Under the pieces are notes generated by a model. That model made no database searches and was not told the origin of the DNA. It was given only the letters and a program-made list of their open reading frames with translations. Shown here one piece after another: positions 1 to 13,002 of a DNA stretch of 64,000 nucleotides; position 1 is the first letter of the stretch; each line of letters opens with the position of its first letter. The position numbers and the translations under genes are program-made. This DNA comes from Strongylocentrotus purpuratus (Eukaryota > Echinodermata > Echinoidea > Camarodonta > Strongylocentrotidae), in NCBI RefSeq assembly GCF_000002235.5, contig NW_022145612.1, positions 17,600,809 through 17,664,808 on the forward strand. Direction: 5' to 3'.

Positions 1-1075
1 TATAGATCACCAACTTTATTGTAAACAATCTTTCATTTGCTCATTTCAATTAGATTGATGCTGTCTCTACAACTGTAAGGTTTTTTGACAGTGTGACAAC
101 TTTGTAAATGCTCACACATTCATAATAATTCAATTGAGCTGCATTTACATGATGATGATGATGTATTTTGATAATATACCGGTAATCCCCACCAAAAGCT
201 TAAAAGTTGCAATTACATCTATATCGAACCTCTGGTGAAGAGTTACCGTTTTGAATCTTGTGTCTTAACAAAACATAATGATTTATGTTCAGGTTGGTCT
301 ATTATGCATCCACTGTATTCCATGGTTTTGGATGATGACATAGTGATACTAGTAATATTTGCCAAGATGCTGGACACAAATATTTTTTCTATCGGTGAAG
401 AATGGTCAGGTTGTGTAACTTGCCATTTTCTTTGTTATTGCAAACCAAATTATTTGCAATACCAATGCTAATTAATCATTGATCTGAAGTTTGATCTGTT
501 GTCCATGTGTTTTGTTTAAAGAGATATGAATGAACTTTGCATACAATTAAGATTTGGTTGGAATCATTTAAGATTATCACGACTATAAAGGATACGTGTA
601 AAAGAAGTAATTCACTACCGATCATGTTTACAGACTAAAACATAACCCACACATAAGGCAGTCCAAGTAAAAGTTATTGAAATGAAACGCTACATTTATT
701 ATAGTGGATTTGAAGTAGAAAAAAAAAGACATTGGAGATTTGAAATGCTCGACTAATCTTCCAAACTTAAGGGTTAAAAAAAGTGGAAATCTCACTGTTT
801 GTTTCTGCTTTATTTATGAACCAATGCCCTTCCCTTTGTTCTACACCCTTGGTTCTATACATGTAATTATTTTCTATGACAATTTCCTTCGTACATTCCT
901 TCCTAGTCGCAATGTGTATACGCTTAATGTAGCTGAAGCATTTATGACGCACCCCTAAAACGAATGGAATATGCCATCTGATTGCATGGTGTGTTATGAA
1001 TTCTAAAATGTAACAGGTATGTTCCATTCTTTCTGGAGGGTTGATCTTGACTTTTGGCATTTACATATGAATATT

Positions 1076-1440
1076 AAATTGATATTGAATTTCATATATG
1101 GTCTATTGGTTTTTATTTATCTAAAACTGTTAAATTGTACGCTTGTACTATCACTGTGAATGAAGTAATGCATATATAATTAGTAAAATACTGGTGTAGA
1201 AGATATAGAAAATGCAAGTCAAACAGGAAGAGAGAGAGAGAAAGAAAGAGAGGGGGGCAATAGTAAATTGATATTGAATTTCGTATACTGGGTATGTTTT
1301 ATTGGTTGTATTTAACTAAAACTGAACTAGAGTTTGACATGTATTACCACCGTGAATTAAGTAAAGAATATGAGATTTGTAAAATACTGTTGAAGAAGAT
1401 GTTAAACGTGTAAGTCAAACAGGGAGAGAGAGAGAGAGAG
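1076..1440. repeat. Two-copy tandem duplication, about 189-bp period
   Basis: The block starting aaattgatattgaattt at 1076 recurs at 1265. Both copies run through similar text (a 'taaaactg' stretch, a 'gtaaaatactg' stretch) to a GA-rich end after 'gtcaaacagg'. The copies differ by scattered substitutions and small indels, so the duplication is not very recent. Confidence 0.75.
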
Positions 1441-1939
1441 AGAGTGTGTGCGTGTGTGTGTGTGTGTGTGGTGTGTGCGTGTGTGTGTGTGTTTTGGTGG
1501 TGGAGGGGAGGGGGTAGAGCTAAAGCTATGGGAGGGGTGAGGTGGAAGTGAGAGCTGTGTACAGTTTGTTGAGGATGACGAAGAATAATGGAATCAATCC
1601 AAATAATTATTTATATTATTATTATTTCCACATGATGACATGTACCCACCATACATTCCTCGGTACAAGGCAGCGATTGACTTATTTGTAATACTTTCTT
1701 CCTTATTGTTCTTTTCATTCCTCCTAATTCCCATATCTAGCCAATATAATGCTGTTTCCTTACATGATTTCTGCTTCTTACTATCATCCCATATCCATAA
1801 TTTGAATCATGACCTTGTTAATAGCATGCAGTTACCTGCATCATATATATTTATATTCCAAGTGCGGTGAAATATAGCCAAGTTCATACCTATACAAAGA
1901 ACATAGTCAAGGTAAAAACACAATATTGCTTATTTCAGA

Positions 1940-1945
1940 TTTATT
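1940..1945 (-). promoter_or_regulatory. Candidate poly(A) signal of the first glycosyltransferase gene
   Basis: AATAAA on the minus strand about 40 bases past the stop codon at 1986. Position is suitable, but the hexamer is common in AT-rich DNA. Confidence 0.4.
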
Positions 1946-1985
1946 ACATGGATTACATTCTTTGCCGGATGGATGACAATTCATT

Positions 1986-4417
1986 TCATATAAACCAGAA
2001 CCCATGGCTCTTAAATCGAAGTACTTTCTCGTCATGATCTTCAATCCAATTATTATGCACAATCACGGGCTTCACGGTCTGTGTCCTCCTCCACTTATCA
2101 TCAAAATAAAGCGCTCCATTCGGGAAAAGAGCCGAATCAAGAACCTTAACTCTCAGATCCCCAAAGTTCTCTTCCAGGAGTTCGTTCAGTATTTTCTGAT
2201 CGGGAATGTTATCCCTTGCCTTATGAATTCGGTCTATCCACTCCCAGACAAACGCTCGCGATGCATTGGTTGCGCGAAAGAAGATAAACCCAGCGCAATA
2301 GACAACCTTCGGTACTCGTAAATCTACCTGAAGCACGACGTCGTAGTCGCCATCGAGGTGCGGGAGAGGATCTTTCAACCAAACGGTGTCCACGTCACTG
2401 AATAGCACATCCCTGCCCTTTGCTAGCAGCCGATAGATGTACACCGGTCGCTTGTTGATGAGGACGTTGTAATCATGTGAGAGATAGGCCAACCTCTTCT
2501 GCGGCGATACAGCTCTCTGTGTCATAACCGTCGTAACGTCAGGATACCTCAAGAAAGTCCTATACGCCACCATGTCTTCCGCGATGGCAAAAATATTTAG
2601 ACGACTTTCCAGACGGTGGACACTCTCTAACCAGTTCTCGGCAAAGTCCATGAACGCTTTGTTGCTCGTAATGAGGACGAGTGGCCCGTCATTAGATATG
2701 TTGAGTTTGTAACGGATGTTGAATTGCTCTGGTGATATCGACGGTTGTGTCGTCAAACGAGTTTGTTCGGAGACAATCGGTTTCTTTTTTGCTGGTGGTT
2801 GTTTATCAGGAACATGGGACTGCTGCAATACTACAAGACAATAGAAACAACGACGTAAAAACTTTTGAATGGGTGCATACAAACGTTCATTTTTTTTTAA
2901 ATATCCCTTTCCATCAAATACGACAAAACTAAATTGAAATTCGTCAGCCTTTCGTCACCCTTTTCGTCACGAACTATCTTGTTGACGTCCGAAGATATAG
3001 TATACAAATAATGAATGGTTATGAGTTCAATAGTGCGAATATGTTCATGAGTTGAAAGATTAACATTCTATTCAACGAGGCGTCAGCCGAGTTGAATAGA
3101 ATTAACGTTAATCTTTCAACGAATGAACATATTTGCACTATTAAACGAATGAAAAACATTCATTATTTGTTTTATACAACATCGAAGAAGACCTAATAGA
3201 ACGTTAATCAACAAATTTTGCTTTACTCCTTATAAAGATAAATTAAAGTTGGAGTCAAGCCTTCTCGATCTCGATTACATGCAGATTGCCTTCGCGTCAG
3301 ATACACGCAGGGATACGCGCACATGCAGCAGAGAGGTACGCAGTCTGCATATAACCAAAAATGCACGGCGCATATAACCAAAAATGCACGACCGTGCAAT
3401 ATACCATCTATTGAATATCATGTGACCAACAATTGTCCAATCAAATGACAAGGATCCACGTAGGTGTTGTATAAAATAGAATATTTTATGAACCCCTATG
3501 AAAAAAAGCATCTAATTAATGCCAACTATTCCATTAGGACCAAACCACTCAAATTCAATCATCAGCAGGATGTCTCACTTTTTTTTCTTCTTCTTTTGTA
3601 TAAACCGAAAACTTTTCAGATTACTAAGGTGAATGGCGATTGTATTATAACTAGCCATGCATATCCATATTTTGCTAAATTGATAGTTATTAGATTTCAA
3701 TTAGAACTCTGAAGAACATTCAAGAAAAAAACAAGAGTTGAGTAAACTTATTTTGTGATGAAACTGATTGTTGAGTCTGAGCCTGGAAAACGATTTTTTT
3801 TTTTTTTTTACTTAGGCTATTATCTACGTCCTCAAAAAAGTAATATTAATTTCACTGGAAAGTTGTTATACATAATTTACTTAACATTTGAAAGGAAGTC
3901 CTTTTCAGGAAATAAATCACGTGAATAGAGTACAACCTAATGAGTTATATTGATATTTGTTTGATCCGGATCGTTCAATTTTTCAAATGCAAACATGTGG
4001 ATATCATTATTTTGTGTATTCATTCAGCGTAGAAGCATTTAACACAGTTAATATCAATTGTTCTGTAGGGCATTCACAAACAAAAAATACTCGAGACCAC
4101 AATAATTACATGAGACAGAGATATGCGTATTTTTAAGTAAGTCTTGAAAACAATATTAGTCTTTTTGTGTTTTGTTTTGATATGACACAGAAGTCGTAAG
4201 GGCTAAAAACTAACTATACTCTTTCATTTTCACGACTTATTTTACTGCATTTTAAAAATAACCGGGAAAGTAACTAACTTAATATGAGTTGCCGGTTTAG
4301 CTTACCATATAGTCTGACGCAGACGTAGCATAGTGCCATCATCGTCGAGATAACGATAGAGGGAAGGCGTCTTCCGCGGTACCTTGAGAATAGTGATAAG
4401 AAGAGGATTGTAACCAT
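1986..4417 (-). CDS. GT77-like nucleotide-diphospho-sugar transferase, type II membrane protein (two exons)
   Basis: Exons 4306-4417 and 1986-2830 join to a 318-residue protein. The donor is G|GTAAGC at 4305 and the acceptor is TTGTAG at 2831; the intron is phase 1. Exon 1 gives a short tail with basic residues (SRYRGRR) followed by a hydrophobic segment (LPSIVISTMMALCYVCV), a type II signal-anchor. The lumenal part resembles the nucleotide-diphospho-sugar transferase family (Pfam Nucleotid_trans, PF03407; CAZy GT77 relatives): LVLITSNKAF, NKRPVYIYRLL, a DVD metal/nucleotide-sugar motif at residues 183-185 inside FSDVDTVWLKDPLP, YCAGFIFFR, and VHNNWI near the C terminus. Such enzymes act in the Golgi; donor and acceptor sugars cannot be read from the sequence. 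The exon 1 join rests on splice consensus, matching phase and the shared STMM/PTMM anchor motif of the paralogue at 13658. An upstream ATG in the same frame exists, so the start is less certain than the rest. Confidence 0.9.
3000..3177. repeat. Fold-back (long inverted repeat) element in a glycosyltransferase intron
   Basis: The left arm runs from gtatacaaataatgaatg inward to attctattcaac, and the right arm is its imperfect reverse complement ending cattcattatttgttttatac. The arms are about 75 bp around a short centre (gaggcgtcagccga). It has the structure of a fold-back MITE. No open frame. It sits in the single intron of the minus-strand glycosyltransferase gene. Confidence 0.75.
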
Positions 4418-7400
4418 ACCGAATAACTCTTTGGGGGATTTTAGATTTGTTCTTTTTATATACCATTTTGATTCATGTAAAATATTCATCACGCGGAAGT
4501 GAGAGCTAAAAAAGGGTTCTTCGGTAGGCTCTTGTAAAATACTAATTTTCAAATCAACTGAAAAAAGGAAATGAAATAAAACAAATCACAACATAGCTCC
4601 CTTTTATATACTGCACTTCAGTTTTCCTTATTATTGACAATGCGAAAGAAGACTATATCTCTCTATCTCTCTTTCAGAAACGATATTATTACGAATCAGG
4701 CCAACTATGTCCTGGTACCGGTAACTAAGAGGTCATCATTGTTACAGTATTGAAGTGACATGGTTTCTTGGTTCGAAGAAAATCCCCACAGTCTTAACAA
4801 ATGAATTGTAATTTTTGTACAATAGCAAAAACGAAAGCATTACGTATATATAGGTAGTAAATGTAACTGAATACAACATTGTAAATATTCATCATAATTT
4901 TGAACTGATTTAGATTACGGTAGAAATTTGAAATACAATAGGTAAGGAGAGTCTTAAATCTTTGGATGAATTATTAATGGTTACGAATATTGCTTTGAAA
5001 ATTGTTAATGTGATAAATAAGAATTAATTAATATATTTCGTGATTCATATTCTAGAGAAAATAACAATTATCACCAAAATTATAAGATTAAAAAAAACAG
5101 ATTTTCAATGTACTTAAAACAAGAGAATATGCACTTTTACATTTTCGTAAAGAAAGAGGAAAAAGAAAGAATATTTAAAAAGAGAAAATAATTATCAAAT
5201 TACAAAATCACAAAACAATGATATGATTTATACAAAGAACTTGTCATACCATCTGCGTGTCATTATCGTCAAACTCTCGTAGGCAGTCTTGTACAATCGG
5301 AGAGACCGGATCCTGATCATAAAGGATAAAACAAAGGATAAATAGTGATACATTAACCAGAACATCAAACATAAAGGTATAATACAACTATCTGTAAAGT
5401 ATGGTAAATGTAATGTGCAAGACAAGACATCAGCACGGTAGTTCAGTTGTGATACCATTCTCAAGACATACGTAGGTTTGTGGGCTTTTGAAAGTTAGAA
5501 AGTCATAGTTAAAAAGCAAAGTTATATATTGACTGTTGCGTCAGGTTACGGTGAGTGTTGATTGAAATATGATTACAGAACTTCAGTTAACTTACATCAT
5601 AACGAATCGGTTGGCTTTAAAGATTTCGTCAGGGAATGGGCCTAGGCCTTTACTAATTTAAATCATGTGCTGTAAAATTGCTGTTAAACTTCCAGCAAGT
5701 GGTCATCACAAAACCCAGAATATGATGAAGAATAACTTTTGAACCGGATAAATGATCCAATATCAACATTCAATATATACTAAGAAATTTAGTGGTGAAT
5801 TACAACATGTAATTATTGTCAAACGTGAGTTCATCAACCGACCAATAAACTAATGACCTATGTTTTGGCTGACACCATATTAACCCCAAGAGTCAAGACA
5901 AACCAGAGTCAAGACGAACAAAATCAAATAATTTACATTTCGTGGCAAATCCAATGAACACGACCTGCACACACATACTGCGAGTTGGAAAAATAATTTA
6001 TATGAAATTCGTTGACTTGAAAGTATAAGACATCATGCTGAATATTTAAAAGAAATTAAGACGTATCGCTTACCTGTATTTTTAATCACCGTCTGTTTGA
6101 TCTAGCTATAGTTCTTAGAGAAAACAATTGGGCCTACTTTTTTCATAGGTATAAGATCTCATGAAATAATGACTCAAGTCAAAATGTAAACAGAACAGTA
6201 CTGATGAAACACACAGGTAGACCTATGAATAAGGCAAGGTTATGTCTTACGTGTAAACTATATAAGGGAAAAGTGCATAGAACTGCGTCGATTGATTACA
6301 AAAGAAAATATAACAATGAGATATTGATTAAATTTCTTCACCGACAGTTTCTTCGAACGGACAAGATGCTAGTCTTTTTCCAAGGAAGTATTCATTTAAA
6401 TGCTATATTAGAGTTAAGTTTATTTGCTGGAAAAAAACTATCAGGCTAATGGGTACAATAATTATATAGGAGTGATATTAGGTGGGGGGGGGGGCGCACA
6501 GAGGACTATTGCTCCTAATGATTTTCAAATCATATACTCGCTCCAGAAGTGACAACCCTTATCCCTTATCGCTTTTCTTTCTTTCGTTGATTATTGCTTT
6601 CTTCTTTAAACAAAAAAATCATTATCACCCTTTATTTTTGCTCGTCAGAAATCATTGAAACTTGTGCCCTCTGGAAAATACTCTGGCTATACTTAAAATG
6701 AGACTTGATATTAAACAATAAAACGGAGCATCGGGAACGTGGACGAGGAAGTTTTCTTCGCATATTTTGATAGAGTTAATCTCTATAGAAAGACACTTAC
6801 AGGCAGAAAGGAAAGAGAACAAGAAATGAGCGAAAAAGATAATACAGAAAGATAAGAGAGAAGAGGAGAGAGGAAGAGGAGGAGGAAGAAGAAGATCAAC
6901 AACAACATCAAGAATAGGAAAATAAGGAAAAAGAAAAACAAATCGGAGAAAAATAAAGAAGAGTAAGAAGATGGGAATGAAGAAAAATGTGAATTTAATT
7001 ACAAGATTTCACATTCTTAAAGAGAGAATTAAGAGATTTAAGAAATAGGAAAAAATGTATTCCAACATTACTTTATATAATGTGGCTAAACTAACATTCC
7101 CCAATGACCGACCTTCTGTCAAGTAGACTGATTCATTTCATCATTTAATTCGTTCTATTTCATTTCCATTATCTCTGTTACTTTTATATTGCCCTGAAAA
7201 GAACATTCATTAATTATTTTGTACAGAAATATTTTGTTTTGAAACAATTATTTTCAGAAACTATTTTATTTTAAAAGGAAACATATTTTTGTTAAAGTGA
7301 TGCTGTTCCATTACCAGTTTCACACAAACGGTTGTCGGCAAAGTAATTTATAACTTGTGTAAACCGTTTCCATTCCACGTCAGCCTAATAAATTCCACTC

Positions 7401-8528
7401 ACCGTCTCAAATAACCTTCTTAACCAGCCCAAACGCTAACAAGGTTTTGTTCCATTAATGGATTCCGTTTTCACGTATCAATACAACATTTACTAAACCA
7501 CTACTATGCTTTATCAAGTGTGTAAATACACCAGTCGATCCTACATAATAAATGCATGTTAAATCGCGACGAATCTATAACAATGGTATCTTCATAAACT
7601 GATATTTTGTCAAATAGGATAAATGTCCGTATGCTTGTTAATACTATTAACATAAAAATGAATTTCCATTAAATTTACATAAAACTTGAGTATCATTTAA
7701 TACATTCTTTCATAGCCTAGCGATTCTTTTACTAATATTGAGGTCACTCTGTCACGACAACCGTAATGCTATACACACTTAATCCCTTCCAATAATCAGC
7801 CAATTAAAATGAAAGGAGCAGAAGGCCTAATGTATACCAGACTGATTAAAAGGGGAGGTCTACGTCGGCATGATAATGAGGGTTTTGTTTTTTATGGGGG
7901 AATAGCATAAAAAGTTGCCGACTAATGATTGTTTTATTTTATAATTTATGATTTTTGTTGTTGAAGCCCTGCGTTGCGTTTTTCCATCCCTACCAGGCCG
8001 ATCAGCCGATATGGACTTTTAAAATTGTGTACCCTTTTTAGTGATATTTGTATTTTCAATCGATTACCCCTCTTGGTGCCGCATTGATTCCCGAATTTGA
8101 CCCTCACCATCCCCCCTGGTAAACGAGATTGCTCAGGATTATCTTGAACAAAAAATGTTTTGCCCGTCTGGTATAATTTTTACCCTACGACAAAATTTCG
8201 ATTTGACGCCCTTAGCCGATATAGATAGATATAGATAGATATAGAGTGGGATAGGAAGGGGAAGGGGTCACTTCACCCCTCACCCTAATCATATACCAAC
8301 GCCCCTAGCTGCATCAAGGTTCTAAGATGTAGAAGGATTGGGTCCAAACATGCCTACCGTTGTTATTAGCAAAGACAAATATGAAGAAAGGATTTTCGCC
8401 GCAGTTGTGATGTCATCGAGAAACGATAGTTGAAATAAGATCTCGCATCGATATTTGCATGGTGTGTACGTTTACTGTCCAGAAGTGGTAAAATCACCGT
8501 TGAATTCAAATACCATCTTATGACTTAA
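4418..8528. other. Intergenic DNA, 5' flank of the minus-strand glycosyltransferase
   Basis: No coding exon could be supported. It contains AT-rich text, a purine-rich GA/GAA stretch at about 6780-7000, a poly(G) run near 6483 and GATA-like simple repeats at 8219-8247. Confidence 0.5.
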
Positions 8529-8875
8529 AGGCATCGTTTAACAATGTTAAATCTGAGATGCACGGCCCTACGTGTTATCAGTTTCTGTGTTATGGTATAA
8601 TATTGAAGCCCTAAGAAAATCGCGCTTCAAAATGACCAAGAAGTGCCTCCCCCCAAAAAAATCTCCAATAGACTGTAGTGTTATGAAAACAGTTAGGAAA
8701 ACGCAAAATTTGGTTTCGATTTCCAATCATAAATATCTTGATAATCAGACTAGCGATCGGCATGTAAAAGTCATGGGGTCTCTGACTGACCTAAAGCTGG
8801 TTTATAATTATCATTGCAGCATGAGCTAAATCCAGGATTTTGGTTCAGAATCTGAGACAAAGTTACCGGATCCCT
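8529..8875 (+). mobile_element. TTAA-flanked MITE, copy 1
   Basis: Bounded by TTAA on both sides (8525-8528 and 8876-8879), with terminal inverted repeats AGGCATCGTTTAAC and, at the other end, the complement of AGGGATCCGGTAAC. It is homologous over its length to the copies at 11087-11385 and 43606-43981, which lie in the other orientation. Short inverted ends, no transposase and a TTAA target suggest a piggyBac-type non-autonomous element. The 85-codon open stretch inside it is not a gene. Confidence 0.85.
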
Positions 8876-9224
8876 TTAAAGACACCAACATGTTGGAAGT
8901 CTAGAGAAACAGTAGGTCCATCGCTAAGAGGTTAATGGGTCAGGCTCCTCATCAGACCCGATCTTGTGATTGAGCATGTTTGCTTGTCAATACCTCTTTA
9001 TGAGGTATTCAAGTGCTTCTCTTGTCATCCGAGGTACATTAATGCCCTCCATTGGTGGAAAGATGCTTACTTTGCGTAACCACTGGATACGCATAAACTA
9101 AAAACATAAGTCGCTGAATTATCATTAAATACATAAGCATCACTAGCTCTTTATGGGGGCGGCATTCCAAATCAAATGGGAATCATATTTCTAACACGAT
9201 ATTATATTTCTAACACGATCTACA

Positions 9225-9402
9225 TTTGCCACACTCAACCCAGGTGTTGTAAATGGGTACCTGGCAGGAATTAATTCCTTGAAATGCTAGAGCGCCGTAG
9301 TGGCCGCCTTGCTAAAGCCAGGGTAATAATCGGGGCAGCGCCAGGAGCGTCATGACGTGACGGACATGCGCTATAAGAAGCCACCATTATTATTATTATT
9401 AA
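9225..9402 (+). repeat. SINE/LINE 3'-tail-like dispersed repeat
   Basis: Contains aatgggtacctggcagg and ends in gcgctataagaagccaccatt followed by an (ATT)n tail. A related motif lies in reverse orientation near 36345-36425. A conserved tail plus a trinucleotide run is typical of the 3' ends of LINEs and the SINEs that use them. Clade not resolved. Confidence 0.5.
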
Positions 9403-9961
9403 AAGCGCCGAAATCTCGATGGATGCACTAATTCGCTATGCTAATAGGTCCACTTGCTATTGAACATTAATCAAGAAAAGGCCTGGGGTATACAATGTGA
9501 TTAAACGTTTTTCTTAATAAGATTTATTACAACATTCAAATTCTCGAATAATAATTTTAGGGGGCAGGGTTTAATGTCCCCTGTTCTTGTCGCAGTGACC
9601 TAATACTGGGCTATGATTTGAATGGCGACATGAATCCTTGTATGTTAATAGGTCGATATCGATGATATAAGTGGGTTAAGGAAGGGTAGCTCGGGACAAC
9701 GAAAGAAAGGGTAAAATATGAACAGTCGGTGCACTAAAGACCAAGTACAACACGCCGTCCAAAAGTAGATGTAGACACACTTCTTGTGGATTACGTAGAG
9801 GGGGTGAAAGGGTGGCGATGTTGTCTCAACTCATTAGTAGGGTCGTGGTATACCTTTAAAAAAAAACAGGCTCGAGAGAACAAAAGAGCTTGTTTAAGGA
9901 AGATTTAATAGACCACGTCATAGCTTCTTCTCGCCCAATGAAGGGTATTGTGACAAGTTTG

Positions 9962-9964
<3 letters not shown>

Positions 9965-9996
<32 letters not shown>
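9965..9996. repeat. (GA)n microsatellite
   Basis: Uninterrupted GA dinucleotide run. Confidence 0.9.
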
Positions 9997-10000
<4 letters not shown>

Positions 10001-11029
10001 GAAATGTTCTGTGATCGAAAGTTTGTCGCGGATACACACTATTCAGATGGCTGAGCGGCGTTATGTAAGGACGTCTTTCCCTCGATCTCCCGCCGTATCG
10101 TTGGAACTGATATAGGCTACAGGGAAAAGGAAATCTAACTTACCATCTGATATGGGAGCCTTATGACATTCCTCAGGTAAGCTCAAATAAAACATTTGCA
10201 CAAAAAAAATTATATTGGTAACCACCAATCAAAACATCGAGTCTACTTTGGAGTTTTAATTAGAAGGCAAGCTTTAAAGCAGCAAAGCGGTTTTAAAGAT
10301 TGAGTGAAAATCACCTGGCTTGAGAAACGGTCCATATTAGTGGATGAAAGCGTAACTGAATTTCACGGTTGGTAGGTGTTAAATCATAATCATCGTAACT
10401 TTTGTCTTAAAAAGGTATGGTTACTAAAAGTTCATAAAGCCAAATATCTAGTTCTCGAAAACTCAATGTTATTTTTCACTTCCTCACAGCCATTTTTTCT
10501 CAGATCAATTCAGGATTATTGTATGCTTTATCCTATGATAATAATAGCACCCTCCTTTTGATTAACTTAATATTGTTAATCATAATGCAGTTTAGTAAGA
10601 TAAAGCCTTGTTCATTTACGAAAAAAATATGAAATCATCCTATGAATTTAACGATGTTTCCTTCGATCTCTTTTCTTTCAGAGGCGTGTCTCTTTACAAA
10701 TAGTTATCGCTTCCACAAAGCAGCTATAAACTTGCCATTCACGTAAGTTTGATATTATTTGATAATTTACTATCCTTTAAATAAATGTATACGTCATGTA
10801 TGCGTCATGCAAAGAACAGGTGAAACTAACGCATGTACAAATGTATTTCTTAAACCCGTTTTCCATCATCAAAGGAAGTCTCTATAATTTTCTTTTGATG
10901 ATTTAACATTTTCTGAAAAGCTGGAAATAAAAGAAATGAACATTAAAACGTGTTTTTCTGTAGTTGTCATGAACGATAGTTCATTTTTATTGGTGATACA
11001 TTATCACATTTGTATTGAGATCAAAGTTT

Positions 11030-11830
11030 ATTTCCCAGACACTGACACAGTTTTGTCGATACCAGAAGGGTAAATGCTAAACTTAAAGGGATCCGGTAAC
11101 TTTATCTCAGATTCTGAAACAAAATCCTGGATTTAGCTCATGCTGCAATGATAATTATAAACCTTTAGGTCAGTCAGGAACCCCATGACTTTTACAAGCC
11201 GATCGCCTGTCTGATTATCAAGATATTTATGATTGGAATTACAAGTTTTGAAAACCGTTTGCCAAACGGTTTTCATAACACTACAGTCTTTTGGGAAAAG
11301 CGTTTTTTTTAGGGCTTCAATATTACACCATATCACAGACACTGATAACAGTGCATCTCAGATTTAACATTGTTAAACGATGCCTTTAAAATAAGTTGAG
11401 TGAATGGCTTTCGTGATAGGGTGCACATTACCTGAAAGGGAAGAGATTTTTGTTTTTGTTTAGAAATAGTCATCACATTTTATTAGGGTATAGCATAATC
11501 ATGATTCATCTCATTACAACGGTACTTAACATTAATGGTATTTAACAATTTCGAGTGGTTAAATCCTCGTATACTTTCAATATTCCCTTAAACACTGGAG
11601 GATGGAGAGGGGGCATACTACGTACCCCTTGAAATCCGTGTAGTACCCATTAAGTACGTGAGAGTGCCCCTAATTATTGTGTTTTTTGTAATTACATCCT
11701 CTTTTAACTGTCAGGCCCCAAATTCGATGGATTTTGTTGTTGTCTTGTCAGCAATTTTTTTTCTGTGAAGTGTGTCACTTTCCCCAAAGCCTGGATCCGC
11801 CCCGGGTTATATAGCACATAATAAATGATG
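11030..11830. repeat. Local segmental duplication, copy A (contains a MITE)
   Basis: From attgagatcaaagtttattt at about 11016 through ccttaaacactggaggatgg to tggatccgccccggg at about 11806, the sequence is matched by 13045-13515. Copy A is interrupted by the TTAA MITE at 11087-11385, which copy B lacks. A further piece at about 12255-12300 matches 13003-13045, so the duplication has been rearranged. Confidence 0.8.
11087..11385 (-). mobile_element. TTAA-flanked MITE, copy 2
   Basis: Flanked by TTAA at 11083-11086 and 11386-11389. The ends are AGGGATCCGGTAAC and the complement of AGGCATCGTTTAAC. Orientation is opposite to the copy at 8529. The related site at about 13113 reads gctaacTTAAAgtaag without the element, which confirms both borders and the TTAA target duplication. 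Confidence 0.9.
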
Positions 11831-12632
11831 TTACTGTAACGAGTCAAGCAATACAGACGCAGGATACAAAAATTCCATTAGGTTCCATATTTATTGATAG
11901 GTTCAAACTTAAACAGCCATTTCTGTATCTCTCAATATACATGTAGGTCCTGCAAAGGACACATCAAAATTAAACATAGAGTCTTGCGTGTACAAGCACC
12001 TCCTTTTTAGAGCCCACCAAGACATGTCTCTCGATCTCTATACCAACATGACCGAGGAGCTAATTACACTCGTTCCCGTTTCATTCTAACTCAAAAAGTA
12101 TTCAAACAGTGTTAGAATTTCGAAATAACAATGAAGCCTTACACTATTTGCAGGCCTACACCTAAATGGTAAACACATATTCAAATCAACCACTGTACCT
12201 TGTGTAAGCCATGGCTTAAACAATCAGGGTAAAAGTACATCGACAGTGTATACAGAGAAGGTATGCATTAACCTGCATAGACACATGTAGTCATATCACT
12301 ACAACTCCCCCATTGACTATCTCCTCCTGGAGATCACACAAATCACCACAAAATTATCATTTCAGAACCTAATACTCTCACTACTTGCATAGCTTATGAA
12401 GTTAGCATGAAATATTTTTTTGCAAACTCTATATTTCATGCATGATAATAATATAATAAAAGTTTTAAACAAATAAGTACCATTCTAGGGTGGGAAAACA
12501 AAAAGGCTTTAATTTACATACTTTTTTTTTTCTTCATTGAACAACTATTACAAAAAACACTGATTCTCGCTTTGTACCGGTATAGCTCAAGTACATTCTG
12601 TATAATCAGTATCATTAAATCAAGTCAAATAG

Positions 12633-12668
<36 letters not shown>

Positions 12669-13002
12669 GGACTGACAAAGTTCACTGATTTCTTTTGCGG
12701 CAAATGAATTACAAATCAGTTGTGCAACTAAATCAATATCAAATTTCACAGTTGGTTAAGTTTTTGATTTAAACTTTTGTTATCAGCAATTTATGTGGTA
12801 CCACCATAATGTTATTACTCCAGATACACACACAAAATACTACATACACATATCTTTTTTCTTACGAATTATGATATACCCTATACCACATCAAACCTTT
12901 ACATCTCAAGCACAGACATAGGCGCCGGAAGTGGGGGCAGGGGTCGGTCGCCCCTCTCCCCCCATCGAAAAAACAATTAAAAAAACACACACACAACAAA
13001 AA
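11831..13002. other. Intergenic DNA, no gene recognised
   Basis: AT-rich DNA with a (TA)n run at 12636-12666 and, near 12917, a fragment of the 'taggcgccggaagtggggg' repeat that recurs at 58177. Confidence 0.5.
12636..12666. repeat. (TA)n microsatellite
   Basis: Uninterrupted TA dinucleotide run. Confidence 0.9.

Larger units (their letters stand above)
1..1985. other. Intergenic DNA, no gene recognised
   Basis: No open frame here has coding character or a recognisable domain. It holds a two-copy direct repeat (listed separately), GA and GT simple repeats at about 1424-1492, and the 3' flank of the minus-strand glycosyltransferase gene. Confidence 0.6.
8880..11029. other. Intergenic DNA with repeat debris
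   Basis: Apart from the SINE/LINE-tail-like segment and GA tract listed separately, I see no supported gene, RNA or clear element here. Confidence 0.45.

Noticed and set aside
4740-4790. Possible tRNA B-box-like ggttcga motif
   Set aside because: No A-box, no cloverleaf folding in the surrounding bases; chance match. No tRNA gene was found in the window.
8572-8829. 85-codon frame at 8572 and 69-codon frame at 11133
   Set aside because: Both lie inside TTAA MITE copies, differ in frame content and have no conserved coding signal.
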